64,000 bases of DNA from Deinandra increscens subsp. villosa (GCA_039602395.1 JBCNJP010000017.1:7061238-7125237), one strand, 5' to 3'; shown: positions 46,390 through 57,491, counted from the stretch's first letter. Made by a program: numbers and translations. The notes: a model not told the origin generated them from the sequence alone.

Positions 46390-48105
46390 TAATATTCCAT
46401 CTCATATAGGAAGGAAAGTAAGATTCCATCATTTGAGGGGAAGTTTTCCAATTCCAACGTCATTGAAGATTGGATATCAAACACAAAAAATATAAAACCC
46501 GAATAACTCTCAAGTTTTATTAGGTAAAGGAAACTCTCACCTTACAATTTATGTTTGGTACAATAGAAAACCCTAACTTGGCTCCTATTTATAGACCTAA
46601 ACCTATACTTGATCACCAAGTCATCTAATTAGAGTCTAATACAAATAACATATGTTGTTGCTTAAATAAAATACAGATAACATATGTTGTTGCTTTTGTA
46701 TTTTCTAGGTTTGTATAGTGAGTGCTTTCCAACACACCATACCACGTCCAAAACCGAGCTCGTATGAATGAGATATCGATGCTCAAAGTTGAGGTGTCAC
46801 AACAGTGAAAACTAGAGAGAAAATGAAGTGGAACTTATCCCACATTGGTTGGGGGATGAATCTAAAAGTTGTTTATAAGAATTGAACTTTACCTAAGATT
46901 GTTTCCTTGTGTAGGACACATCCTTTAGACCCTCAAGGGTGCGAAGCCTAACTCGCACTCGCACACGCGCACGCGCGTGGCACGGGCGCAATGTGGCGCA
47001 CTTTGCACGCTCGCATCGCCGCGAGCCGCTTGAGAGCCGCCTTAATGTTTTTAGGTTCGAGCGGAGCGGCGAGCCACCTTAATGTTTTTAAGTTCGAGCG
47101 GAGGATCCTTCTGCTCCGCTGATGTGTTCTGGGCAGATGATCTTTCTGTTGGAACGGAGGAATGATCCCCCGCTGATACGTTCTAAGCGGAGGAAACTTC
47201 CTCTGATGGGTTCACGTAACTTCCTCCGCTGATATGTTCTGAGCGGAGGAAACTTCCTCTGCTGATATGTTCTGGATGGAGGATAAGTTCAAACCGAGAC
47301 AGCTGTAAACGCGTTTTGAGCAATTAAGGCGTTCCGCGTCAATTAAAGATCAATTTGCATTAAAGACGTTTAATGCAAAGTTTGACTATGCATTATTGCT
47401 CTCCAAGGCTGTTAACCACTATAAATATAACCTCATTAGTTGAGGCTAAACACACAGAGAATTCACATCAGAATTCTTATTCTCTCTACACCCTCTTCTT
47501 CTTTATTCTCTCAAGAACATCTTTGAATATTCATCCTGTTTTTCAAGAACTCGAAGGTAAATCTGGGCTTAGTGTTATCTTGGTCGTACAATACGGTTTA
47601 GGCGATTGTACTCTGGGAAACAAAATGGGTTCTTTAGTAGACCCAGAATTTGTTTTAAGGGACCCGGGTTTTGACCCGAATCTCGCCAAGGTTTTCTATT
47701 TCTTCTTCGTTTTTCATTTCAAACTTTTTCCAAAACTTCATAATTATTTACTAAATCTCATCTTTTAAAATATTAAATATATTTTCATAAACTTTCCGTC
47801 ATTTTCTTTCTTTTCTTTTCTCCAATCAATTGTGTCTTGTATTTTTCCTTTCTCATTTCCATTGTATTAGTGTATTATTTCATTGTAATAGTATTGTAAT
47901 ATTCATTTCAATTATTTTCATGTATTGTTATTCTTCATATTCCTTGTAATTGTACTAATAGGAGTAGATTTCATTTCAAGGGTATTGTAATGGAATACGT
48001 TTATTTCTTTTGTTGTAATCGTATCCAAATAAAATATTTATTTTATTTCAAATTCACGAACGTTTTTCCTACAATCGCCTTAGACAAGTTTTACAAGCCC
48101 TACTC
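46390..48105. other. Mixed non-coding region with a GC-rich repeat and an LTR-like leader
   Basis: 46920-47280 is GC-rich, with four or so diverged units around CTTCCTCCGCTGATATGTTC / GAGCGGAGGA. A TATA-like CACTATAAATATAACC at 47420 followed by a C/T-rich leader (47450-47560) resembles a retrotransposon U3/R region, but I could not define LTR ends. The open stretch 47373-47768 is not a recognised protein. Confidence 0.35.
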
Positions 48106-48180
48106 ACCAGCTGTATCATCACCATTACCATCTTTGGCTATGATAGTCAGCATGTAATTTTCATATATCAAGACCTTATT
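48106..48180 (-). pseudogene. Cystatin fragment, sister of 26386-26510
   Basis: Shares TGTATCATCACCATTACCAT and the following CTTTGGCTATGATAGTC with 26460-26500 (the AKDG region of the cystatin core). Its own C-terminal end has been lost to the sequence on the left. Confidence 0.55.
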
Positions 48181-48486
48181 GCTATTTAAAATGAAATTTT
48201 GTAAGATTTCATATATTAAGATCTTATTTTTAAAATAAAAGTTTGTAACGATCAACTAGGGGATTAAACCCCTAGGATTTTTTATCCGCTTGAGGATTTA
48301 TGACTTGATATTGAATATAACTGATATGAAAACTCATGGCATGAGAAATCGTAATAGAAAACAAAAAACTATGTTATTGATCCGTCACAATACGATTTAA
48401 TTTCTTATATTGATTTCGCTTGATTACCATAAGTCCATAAACATATTTAGACAACATCATAATTTTTAAATCAACTTGGTTAACAA

Positions 48487-48867
48487 TTAAATAGGTCCTT
48501 TAAAAGATACAAGTATATATGCGTTCTGATACGGCCTGTCAATAACAACGGTTTTATACTTCCTTACTGTATTATTATCGTTACCATCTTTGGCGGTTAT
48601 AGTCAACTTGATATATTTTTGTGCACCATCATGTCTGGTTGCACCACTTACCACACCATCAAAGACGAGGGAGGTATGGGCCTGTGAGTTGTGTTCTGAA
48701 ACTGCAAAGTTTGCAACATCCACCACATATGGGTCACTCGGATTCTTGATAGGTGTCCAGTCTTCATCAAGTGTTTTATGACTGGATGCCAAGGGGATGT
48801 TAAAGATGATGGAACTCAAAAAGAAGAGGACTATAGTAAATTGAAGATTTTGATGAAGGAAACCCAT
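48487..48867 (-). CDS. Secreted phytocystatin-like protein 4
   Basis: 126 residues, ATG at 48867, single exon. Signal peptide about 1-29 (FTIVLFFLSSIIFNIPLASS). Then DWTPIKNPSDPYVVDVANFA, VSEHNSQA, VSGATRHDGA where other plant cystatins read VSGETQVVAG, LTITAKDG and the end SFKGPI. The Gly before Trp, the QxVxG and the PW Trp (RPYQN) are missing. Closest to cystatin 1: the flanks 26386-27560 and 48106-50360 are also alike. Confidence 0.87.
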   Translation of the reverse strand: MGFLHQNLQFTIVLFFLSSIIFNIPLASSHKTLDEDWTPIKNPSDPYVVDVANFAVSEHNSQAHTSLVFDGVVSGATRHDGAQKYIKLTITAKDGNDNNTVRKYKTVVIDRPYQNAYILVSFKGPI

Positions 48868-48918
48868 TGTATTGAAGAGAAAACTAGAAATGGGTATGTG
48901 AGAAGGGGGTGTATGTGG

Positions 48919-48945
48919 AAATTTATAGCACTAAGTTCACATGAA
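48919..48945 (-). promoter_or_regulatory. Cystatin 4 promoter: GTTCACATGAA box plus TATA
   Basis: CTATAAATTT at 48919-48928 and GTTCACATGAA at 48935-48945. The hAT insertion starts only about 50 bp upstream of the box. Confidence 0.65.
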
Positions 48946-48989
48946 ATATATATAATACAATTACGTAAAATAATAAATGTTGCAAGAAA

Positions 48990-50202
48990 CATGTGAGTAG
49001 TGGCTGACCTAGGCTATAGTCTAAGGGTTCGCCTGACACCAATGAATTTTTTTAGGGTGTAGTATTTTTCTGATTTTTCTGGACCGAACCCCAAGAAATA
49101 TAGTCACCGAATCCCATGAAATTTTTATACCGACCTTCAAAAAAAATTCTAGTTTTGAAAGTATGATTTAAGTGTTCAGCACTAATAAGCCCAATAATAT
49201 TAATAGTTTTAACCTAATTATCCAAATCCGATTATTGTAACCTACTTAATAATAAAATACTTAAAACTAGATTCTAATTGTAAATAAAATAACTAAAAGA
49301 CAATTCTAAGTCATGAAATATGGAACGGCAGTAGGTCATAGCGATTAGCAAGCGACCCTCCTCTCTTCCAAATTCCTAATTATGCGACCGAATTTAGGAT
49401 CTTAGCAAGCGAAGATCCTGCTTTAAAGATCAGGCGATTAGCAAGCGACCCTCCAAAATCGTTTTGAAGAGTGGAAAAACGATTATAAAGACGAGCGACC
49501 TTTCGAGTTTCGTCATTTCACCTTTCAGTTCTTTCAGTTTCCGGCGACTTCAACTTGTCTTTGCAACTTCGGTTAGTTATCGTATTTTCGTGTAATTGTC
49601 TTGAATGTGAATGCCTATAATTTTGATTTTTGTGTCTATATTTCAACTCACGATCTACATTGATAATTTGAAAGGAGATACAAGGTTTGACAAGTTGAAT
49701 GGTCTATCTAATCTTGCACAATTGATGGTTAAAACAAAAAAAAACATCATTCATTTACATTTGTGTACCGTTTATTAAAGTTCGCTCTTGTTTTACCCGT
49801 GACAACATCAAGTGTTGAGAGATTCTTTTCTGCAATAAAGTATGTGAAGTCTAATTAGCGTAATCTAATTGGAGATGGAAATTTGAGTGATAGTTGCATA
49901 TGTTATATTGAGAAAGTGTTGCTTAAAAAAGCACCCAAAAATAATATGATTGCTAGGTTTAAAAAAATGAAAACACGTTGAGAGCAACTTTAAGTGTTTT
50001 GTAATTTTGTTCTGTAATGACGAATGACTCACGATATCACTTTTGTTATGCGTTTTTATATTCTAAGTTGTTTTTTATCATGTAACATGACCCAACCCGA
50101 TCTGAATCGGTAAAAAAAGTTGTATATAGAGATGGACAATCGAACGCCAAAAATTTCTAAACCTCTATCAAAAAGATTTCTGAGTTCGCCGCTCCATGTG
50201 AG
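48990..50202 (+). mobile_element. hAT element, 1,197 bp, with 8-bp TSD
   Basis: The element 48998-50194 starts TAGTGGCTGACCTAGG and ends GAGTTCGCCGCTC (complement GAGCGGCGAACTC). CATGTGAG is duplicated at 48990-48997 and 50195-50202. The paralogous cystatin 1 upstream region (about 27310-27340) has the empty site AACATGTGAGATGAAATAT. It contains only the tail of a transposase. Confidence 0.92.
49761..49981 (+). pseudogene. hAT transposase C-terminal dimerisation domain fragment
   Basis: Reads LVLPVTTSSVERFFSAIKYV then KSN, a stop, NLIGDGNLSDSCICYIEK and a final TGA at 49981. This is the hAT C-terminal dimerisation region (V-T-T-S-S-V-E-R-x-F-S). The catalytic core is absent. Confidence 0.8.
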
Positions 50203-50209
50203 ATGAAAT

Positions 50210-50460
50210 ATATAATACAAATAATAAATGTTGCAAGAAACATGCGAGAATGGAAAACCCATATATGTTCACATGAGGCATGAAATACTCCTAGTAAATA
50301 GTAATCATGTCAAGTATGATATATAGTCATGGTTCATGTGATTACAAAACCAATGTGTTGGATGAGTTCAAGTATGACTAGGTTGTGTTAGCACACTTTG
50401 CTTTTCTTGATAAAGTTTAAATATATAGATATAAATTTGAAATATTGGTTTTCTTGATAG
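50210..50460. other. Upstream region of cystatin 4 beyond the hAT
   Basis: Continues the match to 27320-27560 (ATGTTGCAAGAAACATG, AACCCATATATGTTCACATG). No gene. Confidence 0.6.
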
Positions 50461-50476
50461 GGGTGAGGTTATTATA

Positions 50477-51184
50477 AGAAATTTAATTTAGATAAGAAGG
50501 AATAATAGTCTTTAGATCTTCAATTAAATAAAGATCTATGACCCAAAGTTTTTCTATGTATAATTAGAGAGAATAAATAAATAAAATAAAAGATTAGGAC
50601 ATTTTTGACTTTTTATTAAATTCTCTCAAATTTTAAACTTTCATAACTCTTAGATACGACATTATTTTTTATAAAAAATTACACCATAAAAACGAGTGTT
50701 TTTATCTTTAAAACGCGTACAATGTTTTTATATATAATTTTTTTTAACTATTTCGATTGTATCAAAATGTTCAGATCATTATGTCATATGATGTCAAAAA
50801 CCGAAAGAGTATTTTTTTTTTAATTTTATATATAGCAAACAATAAATATACTTTTGACACAATGACACAATAATCTTAAAATTTTGACACAATGACACGA
50901 ACATTGTGTCAAAAATCGAAAGAGTATTTTTTTTTAAATTTTATTTATATAGAAACACTATACGCGTTTTAAAGATAAAAAACGCTCGTTTTTATGGTGT
51001 AATTTTTTTTTATAAAAAAAATAACGTCATATGTGAAATTTATGAATGTTTAAAAAATGAGGGAAGTAGATAAAAAGTCAACAAAGATGGCTAAGACTAA
51101 AATACTCATCATTCTTTTTTTATTAAATCAAGATCCAATGACTAAAATATATTCTTATCTTTCTTCCCCAAACCAAATTTCTCT
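50477..51184. mobile_element. Long fold-back element, arms about 250-280 bp
   Basis: 50477-50760 pairs with the inverted 51184-50940 (ACACCATAAAAACGAG, TTTAAAACGCG and AGATAAGAA blocks in mirrored order). The loop holds GACACAATG words like the minisatellite at 28955. One arm recurs at 28610-28935. Such a structure could form a long hairpin RNA if transcribed. Confidence 0.7.
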
Positions 51185-51834
51185 TTTTTCTTCCCCAAAC
51201 TAAATTTCTCTTTGAACATCTCTTTTGGTCTAGAATACACACATATAAATTTGATATGCAAATATATGGATTTTAAAAAAATATATTCTAAATTGACTTT
51301 TTATTACGTTTTCTTTACTTCTTTTTAAAACCCATTTTTTACTCCTTTTAAATGTTTTTTTAGAATTGTTTGGATTGCTATTATAAAATGTTTTAAAAAA
51401 ATTAAAAGACATTTAATTTTTTTTAAAACTTATAAATTCAAATTTTTTCCAAATACCTACAATAACAATTAAACATAAAGTTTTAAAAAGAAGTAAAAAA
51501 TAATTAAATAAAAAAGTATAAAAATTCAATTTTAAAAAAAATCACATAGGACCAATATCATCGTCAAAAGAAAAAAAACGCGTATAATGTTACTATATAA
51601 TTTTTTTTTATTACTAGCAAAGACGTCAGTGCATTTTAAATGCCCCTTTTATCGATATGAATATAAAATACACTACTTTTATTTTTATTGCGTGCATTTT
51701 AAATGCACCTTATTTCAATATGAATATAAAATACACTATTTTTATTGCTTGATGTATTTTTGTACGTTATATGAGATCATGAGCCGAAATCACCAATTTG
51801 AATCAAAAGAGACGTTTAGCAAGAAAAACAAGCT
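51185..51834. other. AT-rich, no gene
   Basis: 51236-51530 resembles 28180-28520 (ACACACATATAAATTTGATATG), another piece of the shared cystatin-block repeat. 51640-51745 has two GTGCATTTTAAATGC units. Confidence 0.5.
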
Positions 51835-52159
51835 AGTTCACTTTTAAGTGTTATCAAGCAAAGTTGGTGTAGTAGTTAAACTTTTACCTTATGGTTGAAG
51901 AGACTCAGGTTCCAGTCCTACTCACACTCACACCACTTTGTGAGATATTGGTGGATAATGAAGGACTGTGTCTTGTGCACAGAGTCACAAGAGAGAGTTT
52001 ACGGACTTGCCCGGTTTCCGTATGTTAGGTGCAAATGGAGTGACGCTCCCGGGCTCACTCACTATGAGGTTCGGATTCAAAATAGTATGTAAGTCTAGAA
52101 TAACCAGTCTTAATACATTATTGAGCCAAATTGACTGTAAAACAAAGTTCACTTAAGTG
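51835..52159 (+). mobile_element. tRNA-derived SINE, about 295 bp
   Basis: The element 51851-52145. An A-box-like TGGTGTAGTAGTT (51865) and a B-box-like GGTTCCAGTCC (51908) lie at tRNA spacing near the start. The flanks AGTTCACTTTTAAGTG (51835-51850) and AGTTCACTTAAGTG (52146-52159) form an imperfect TSD. No coding. Confidence 0.65.
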
Positions 52160-52483
52160 GTGTATTGAAGTGATGGATATTTTTTTGGTATGAAGTTATA
52201 AGAGAGAATGGTGCTATGAAAATTGATTAAATATTGATTCATGTTAAATACAAATATACAATTTGTAAGAGGCTCACGTAGAATTCATTAGTGGGCTACG
52301 ATTCATTAATGGCTCATGGTTTGTATGAATTAAAAGTAATTAAAATTTTAGATTTCTAACTAATTAAATTTTAAAATTAAAATAACTTGAATTGGAGCAT
52401 TAATTATTTGAACAAAAATTAAAATCCAAAATTGAAAACTGATAATATAGAGCATTAATTTTCCAAATTCAAAATTAAAAGAA

Positions 52484-52640
52484 TTTTTTTTTTGGAACGG
52501 CATCGATCAGGCGACTTTGGTCTCACGTGTAAACCTACCCTTGCGGGGTTATGTCCAAGGTCGATTACTCGGACCTCCGTGAGAACCAGGACACCCCCTC
52601 CTGAAGCTTTCTCCTGGCAGAAAACCCCTCCTGGAACAAC
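52484..52640 (-). mobile_element. Short poly-A-tailed retroposon (LINE 3' end or SINE)
   Basis: T run at 52484-52494, then GC-richer non-coding sequence up to TGTTCCAGGAGG on the - strand. It looks like a 3' UTR fragment inserted with its poly-A. No TSD resolved. Confidence 0.5.
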
Positions 52641-52764
52641 ATTTAACTAAAATTTCTAATAAAACATTAATTTAAAAAAAATTTAGCTTGACTTGGAACA
52701 TTAATTATTCGAACAAAAAAAAATTTAAAATTAGAAACTGATAATATAGAGCATCAAATTCATT

Positions 52765-53010
52765 GAGGGAAGGCCATCTTTTAGTTTTTCTTCCGTGGGT
52801 ATTTCTACTAGGAAATCTGCGAGAACTTGGTCCTTTATTGCACAACTGCCTTTGTACTCTATTTTGTAGTTTCCTTGTTCAACAGCCCATTTCGCTAGCC
52901 TTCCGGATACTTCTGGTCTTTTGAGCACAAGCTACATAGGTTTGTCAGTTATTACTTGTATAGGGTGTGTTTGGAAGTACCTGGCTGCATGAACGAGGGA
53001 TATAGCTTGA
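52765..53010 (-). pseudogene. Ty3/gypsy polyprotein fragment (RNase H region)
   Basis: The - strand reads LVHAARYFQTHPIQVITDKP then M, a stop, LVLKRPEVSGRLAKWAVEQG, YKIEYKGSCAIKDQVLADFL, VEIPTEE. This is the RT/RNase H junction of Tat/Ogre-type gypsy elements (LxRPExSGRLAKWA..., IKxQxLADF). One in-frame stop and no other domains. Confidence 0.8.
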
Positions 53011-53290
53011 ATTGGAGCATTAGTTATTCAAACAAAAATTAAAAATTAGAAACTGATAATATAGAGCATCAAATTCGAGTAATTTTCTGAATTTAAAATA
53101 AAAAATTTAATTTTTGAGATTTTAACCAAATTTTCAAAAAGAGTATTAATTTTTCAAATAACAACAATAACCCATAATATAATAATATAAGTCAATAAAG
53201 TCTCATCAAAATTACAACATTAATTATTAAAAAATGTCTTGAATTCGAGGATTAATTTTTCAAAAAAAATTAAAATTCAAAAAAGATATT

Positions 53291-53632
53291 AGAGCAATCA
53301 TTTTCCGAATTCTTTTTTTATTTTTGAACCGCTTATTTTTTTAATTTTGTCACTAATAGGTTTTAAACTCTCACCAAATGGAAATGCTATGTCTTATTCA
53401 ACACCAAAATACCCTCATCATTTAGAAAGACAAAGTTTTATTCAACACCAAAATATTAAAATCGTGAACCTCGTCCGTGACAATTCTAGGAACCAAACTA
53501 CGAAAAAAAAACCCTCCTAGACACCACTTTTCTCTTTGTCAACCTTTTATTTAAAAAAAAATCGTGAAAATATAAGCATAGGGAGATGGGAATAATACTA
53601 TATATTTTAATAAAAAAGTGTAGGACCATACG
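53291..53632. other. AT-rich, no gene
   Basis: A small duplication of TTATTCAACACCAAAATA at 53393 and 53438. Nothing else. Confidence 0.5.
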
Positions 53633-54364
53633 TCTGAGTTTAGAGGTGTAAATCAGGAATCGATTCCGGGTCAGGAATCAAAATCCAAATCAATCTGAAT
53701 TGATTCCACAGGAATCGGTTTACGAATTGATAAGAATCGAATCGTTTCTGACCAATTTGGGGTTCTAGAGTACGAATCGATTCCGACCTAATTGATTCCA
53801 AATCGATTTTATACGAATCGATTCCAAATCGATTCCATCGCCATGCCTTTTAGACCGTTAATATAGCCGTTGGTAACGGCCATACAACGGCTATACAACG
53901 GCTATATAGCCGTTTCAGCTATTTTTCCTCATTTTGACCCTAATCTTTTGTATATATAGCACCATGGATGAATTGAAGAACAATTTATATTTTCGTTAAC
54001 TGAATTGAAGAACAATTTGTATTGTCCTTTCGAAATCATCTATCATTGTAACGGTTTAAGTTTGAACCACTTGTGATTGTAAGGTTTTATGTTTGAATTC
54101 AATAAAAATGTGTTTTTTTAGTTTTTCTAAACATAAAAAAAAATAAAGCATACGAATCGGTAGAAATCAATTCTGGCTAGGAATCGATTTCAATTCCAAA
54201 CCGAATCGATTCCTACCAATTCGAGTTTTTCTTAACTAAATCGATCCCTGAATCGAATCGATTCGGACATGAATCGATTTTGATCAGAATTGAAAAAGTC
54301 AAGAATTGATTCCTGAACCGAATCGATTCTTGTTTCGAACCGATTTTGCACCTCTGTCTGAGTT
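53633..54364. mobile_element. hAT-type non-coding element, 716 bp, 8-bp TSD
   Basis: The element 53641-54356 starts TAGAGGTGTAAATC, ends GATTTTGCACCTCTG, and TCTGAGTT is duplicated at 53633-53640 and 54357-54364. Both halves are packed with GAATCGATTC words. The internal 53840-54130 is unique. Confidence 0.85.
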
Positions 54365-54553
54365 TATGATTTATATCTTTTTAATGAAAAGCGGTATGCT
54401 GGTCATTTCAAAATAAATTAATAGAATTTTACTCACGATGTTGGTCAAATTGACTAAAATCTTCGGAAATCGAAACCACATAGTAGACAGGGAAGATTTT
54501 AAACTATTGGATAAAAATGACATATTTAATCAAACCACAGGAACGAGAATGAT

Positions 54554-55270
54554 AGTTTACTCTAGGGTTGTTCACGAACCGAATCGAACTGAATGAAGGT
54601 TCGCTCAAAATCGGTTCGTTTACAAACCGAGCCGCTGGTTTGGGTCGGATTTATAAAACTGAACAAGATATTAGGGTTCAAACTCGGTTCGGTTGTTAAC
54701 CGAGCGGCTCAGTTTGCTCGATTTCTAATAAACATTTAACAAAAATAGAAATTGTCTTTCTTTCGGTTCCCCAAACTCAAACTAAACAACTTAATAAAAA
54801 CATACAACATAATATTCAAACAAAATACAAACTAAGAACTAAAATTAAGTTCTTCAAAGTCAATATTAATTCTATCTCAAAATATATTAGAATCACGATG
54901 AGACCACATCCACAATCCATTATTTTAGATCCATTATTTTAGATGCAACCATTCCATGTTAGTATGTGAATAAACTCTTAAATGCTTAATCCTCAAACTA
55001 ACGGAAATAGGAAAGGAAATAATAAATATATGTAACATATATTATATAAATGGTTAGATGTATACATAAAAATATATTTTAAATAATTTGAACGAAACAA
55101 GCGAGCATCGAGCAAGCGCATCTATGCTCGTACTCGTTTGGTTTACAAATCGAACCGATCCGCTCGATTCAAACCGAGCGCCAGTCGAACGCACATATTT
55201 CAAGCATTTTTCGAACGACTACGAAAAAGTTTCAAGTTTCAAATTTTTTGGACACGAGCCCTAGTTTACT
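54554..55270. mobile_element. hAT-type non-coding element, 701 bp, 8-bp TSD
   Basis: The element 54562-55262 starts CTAGGGTTGTTCACGAACCG and ends GGACACGAGCCCT; AGTTTACT is duplicated at 54554-54561 and 55263-55270. Halves rich in GAACCGA / CGAGCG words. Confidence 0.8.
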
Positions 55271-55281
55271 TGAAAATTGAT

Positions 55282-55300
55282 AGGGGGGGGGGGGGTTTAA
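55282..55300. repeat. Poly-G tract
   Basis: About 13 G's right after the hAT-type element; length in the assembly may be unreliable. Confidence 0.7.
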
Positions 55301-55361
55301 AAATATGAATCGACTTGGATCGTGTTAACGGGTTTAGATCGGATGAAAAATTATAATTTTG

Positions 55362-55622
55362 TTAGGCTATGTGTAGTGGTCACATACCATAAAGCCCCAT
55401 AAAGCCTCATAAAGACCTTGTAAAATATGGTGTAGTGGATAAAGCCATTGCAATCATTACAAAAATCGCCTCCTTCCTACCCTTTCCTTCCCTTCACGGC
55501 GCAATTTGGCTCACGCCCCTTGGCAGATTTGGAGCCCATAGCGCCTCAGGGGTTGTCATGGGGGCGCAGTGGGGCGCTATGGGGCCTTAAATTGGGTGAG
55601 AACGCCACTACGGATAGCCTTA
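55362..55622. mobile_element. PIF/Harbinger MITE, 255 bp
   Basis: The element 55365-55619. Ends GGCTATGTGTAGTGGTC and, inverted, GGCTATCCGTAGTGGC; TTA duplicated at both sides. The GC-rich internal palindrome (AGCGCC...GGCGCTAT) matches the end of the Harbinger element at 10088-10159, so that element is a likely relative of its source. Confidence 0.85.
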
Positions 55623-56343
55623 AGGCTAAGTGTAGTCATAACCCCCCACCCTTGGGCAAATTTTGTCATGTGGCAGTCCAATCATTAAGGGGTTTATCAC
55701 AAATAGTGATGTAGTCATAAAGCCCCCATAACCCTTTGAAATCATTACCCAATTATTATTTTTATGAATTTAAATAAACTAATAAAAAATAACTTTTAAT
55801 TACATTTTTAAGGGGAAAGTTATTGTACAAAGGAGAAATTCCGTGTGAAGTGTGTGAAGGATCCATAGCCGCCGATTGCAAACAATAATAATGATCTAAC
55901 GGATAGCGCTGATACACGCCGAAAATAAGACGCACAGTTCATTAAACTTAAGAAAGGGTATCCTTGTCCTTTCATAAACTAATTAAATTAGTGTGCCAGG
56001 ACAAAATAACGCATAATATTCACGCAACAAATATCAAATAAAATCACGCACCCGTCTCAAAAAAATCACCAGAGACGTAAAGTCACGCAACTCTTTAAAA
56101 GTTTAAAATTCTTCCACATTAAATGTCGTCTTTGTTTAAAAAAATCACGCAACATTTAAATATTAAATATTTACGCACATTTATCTACAAATCACGCAAA
56201 TAAATGATTCTCTCTTAAAATACAAAATTTAATCCCGTTATTTTGACGATTCTCAAAAAAATTAACGTGAAGTTATTCATAAATCACGCAACTACTAAAT
56301 GCTTTTATTAAAAGCTAATTCACTTATTTTAACAAAAAATCAC
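55623..56343. mobile_element. Harbinger-like and Mutator-like element ends, no gene
   Basis: 55625-55735 starts GGCTAAGTGTAGTCATAACC and repeats TGTAGTCATAA, like a second Harbinger MITE without a clear far end. From 55812 GGGGAAAGTTATTGTACAAA matches the end of the MITE at 27600-28159, followed by many ATCACGCAA words to 56360; the far end was not found. Confidence 0.5.
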
Positions 56344-56709
56344 GCAAAACAACCTAAAACTTTTCTACTTAAAATCATGTTTTATAATAAACTACCTCTT
56401 TCAGCTTAACTAAAAGTTTTTTAAAATTACGCATACTGTTTTAAAAATCACACAAATACTAACAAAAAAAAAACAAACTGATCAACATTAACGAAACAGA
56501 TAAAACATAAAGAACACAAAACAGGTCAAACATAACGAACCGATTCATTATATTCATATATAGGTTAATACAAAAACTATCGGGTCGGATTTTTATAACC
56601 TATCGGGTGGGATCTTCACTAACAGGTGGGCGTGTGATCATCAAAAGCTTCACAAAAAACAATAAAAAAAAACTATAAACAAAACAACAGAAAACCGAAA
56701 AATGGGTGC

Positions 56710-57031
56710 CTAGAACTTCTTGAACTCTTCCAAAGCGGCCACCTTCTCCTTCGCCTTCTTAATGGTACTGTCCACAACACCACTAAGGAGGGTATGGATC
56801 TCCTCCTTCAGCTCTAGTTGCTGAGTGATGTACTTTGCAGCATCTTCTTTCATGGCAAACGAGGGGGGGGGGGGGGGTTGGTGGATCAACAAGCTCTTTC
56901 AGCATCCCAATATGGGTTTGGATGTTGTTTACTGTAATCCCAGCCATCATGTTGAAAGAATTCCACATTACCCGATCATCCTTGGCTTCCTTTTCATGCG
57001 TCTCCTCAACAACCCTGAGGACTGCATTCTT
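56710..57031 (-). CDS. Unknown short protein, last exon (right copy)
   Basis: An acceptor-like TTCTTAG precedes 57031. The exon then reads NAVLRVVEETHEKEAKDDRV, MWNSFNMMAGITVNNIQTHI, GMLKELVD, a Pro-rich run and, in another frame, MKEDAAKYITQQLELKEEIH...KVAALEEFKKF to TAG at 56710. The frames switch in the poly-G run near 56864-56878, so one copy length is wrong or the gene is broken. Helical, charged; no known family recognised. The left copy is split by an LTR. Confidence 0.45.
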
Positions 57032-57491
57032 CTAAGAAGAGGGGTTAGAAGAATAATATGCCATTTTTTAAGCTCGAAAACAAAAAATGACAAAGTAAAA
57101 TTGTGATTTTTGAATTTTACGTGTAAAAGTGCATGGTGACACACCAATATATACATAATTAAAAATTGGACGGAAAATGAACGGAGAAAAATAAAACAAA
57201 AAAAAAACCTATAAAAAAATACACGTAAGAAAAAACCCTAAATCAGTGTTTGCGTTGAAAATAAATTCTCATTTGAGCACTTATTGCGCTTCATCTTTGC
57301 CTCCCCAACTGTCCCATTAAAACACTAATCAATAAGCGGTAGGTGCCACATTTACTACATTCAGGGCATCATCATCCCTATAAACCTAGACACTAGATTA
57401 CATTTTACAAAATCACGTTACGCCGACTTCTTCCAAACAGACTTCAAATCACGCCACAAATCAAAAACACCACATACACTACTGTAAAAAA

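Larger units (their letters stand above)
52385..53290. repeat. About 300-bp diverged tandem units
   Basis: The phrase GAACAAAAATTAAAA.. GAAACTGATAATATAGAGCAT recurs near 52405, 52705 and 53025. The units enclose a poly-A retroposon and a gypsy fragment. Confidence 0.65.

Noticed and set aside
47373..47768. 131-codon reading frame after a TATA-like box
   Set aside because: No domain, low-complexity hydrophobic ends, and surroundings resembling a retrotransposon leader; not called as a gene.
51895..52156. Two short reading frames in the SINE
   Set aside because: They lie inside a tRNA-derived SINE with A and B boxes and TSD; no protein family.
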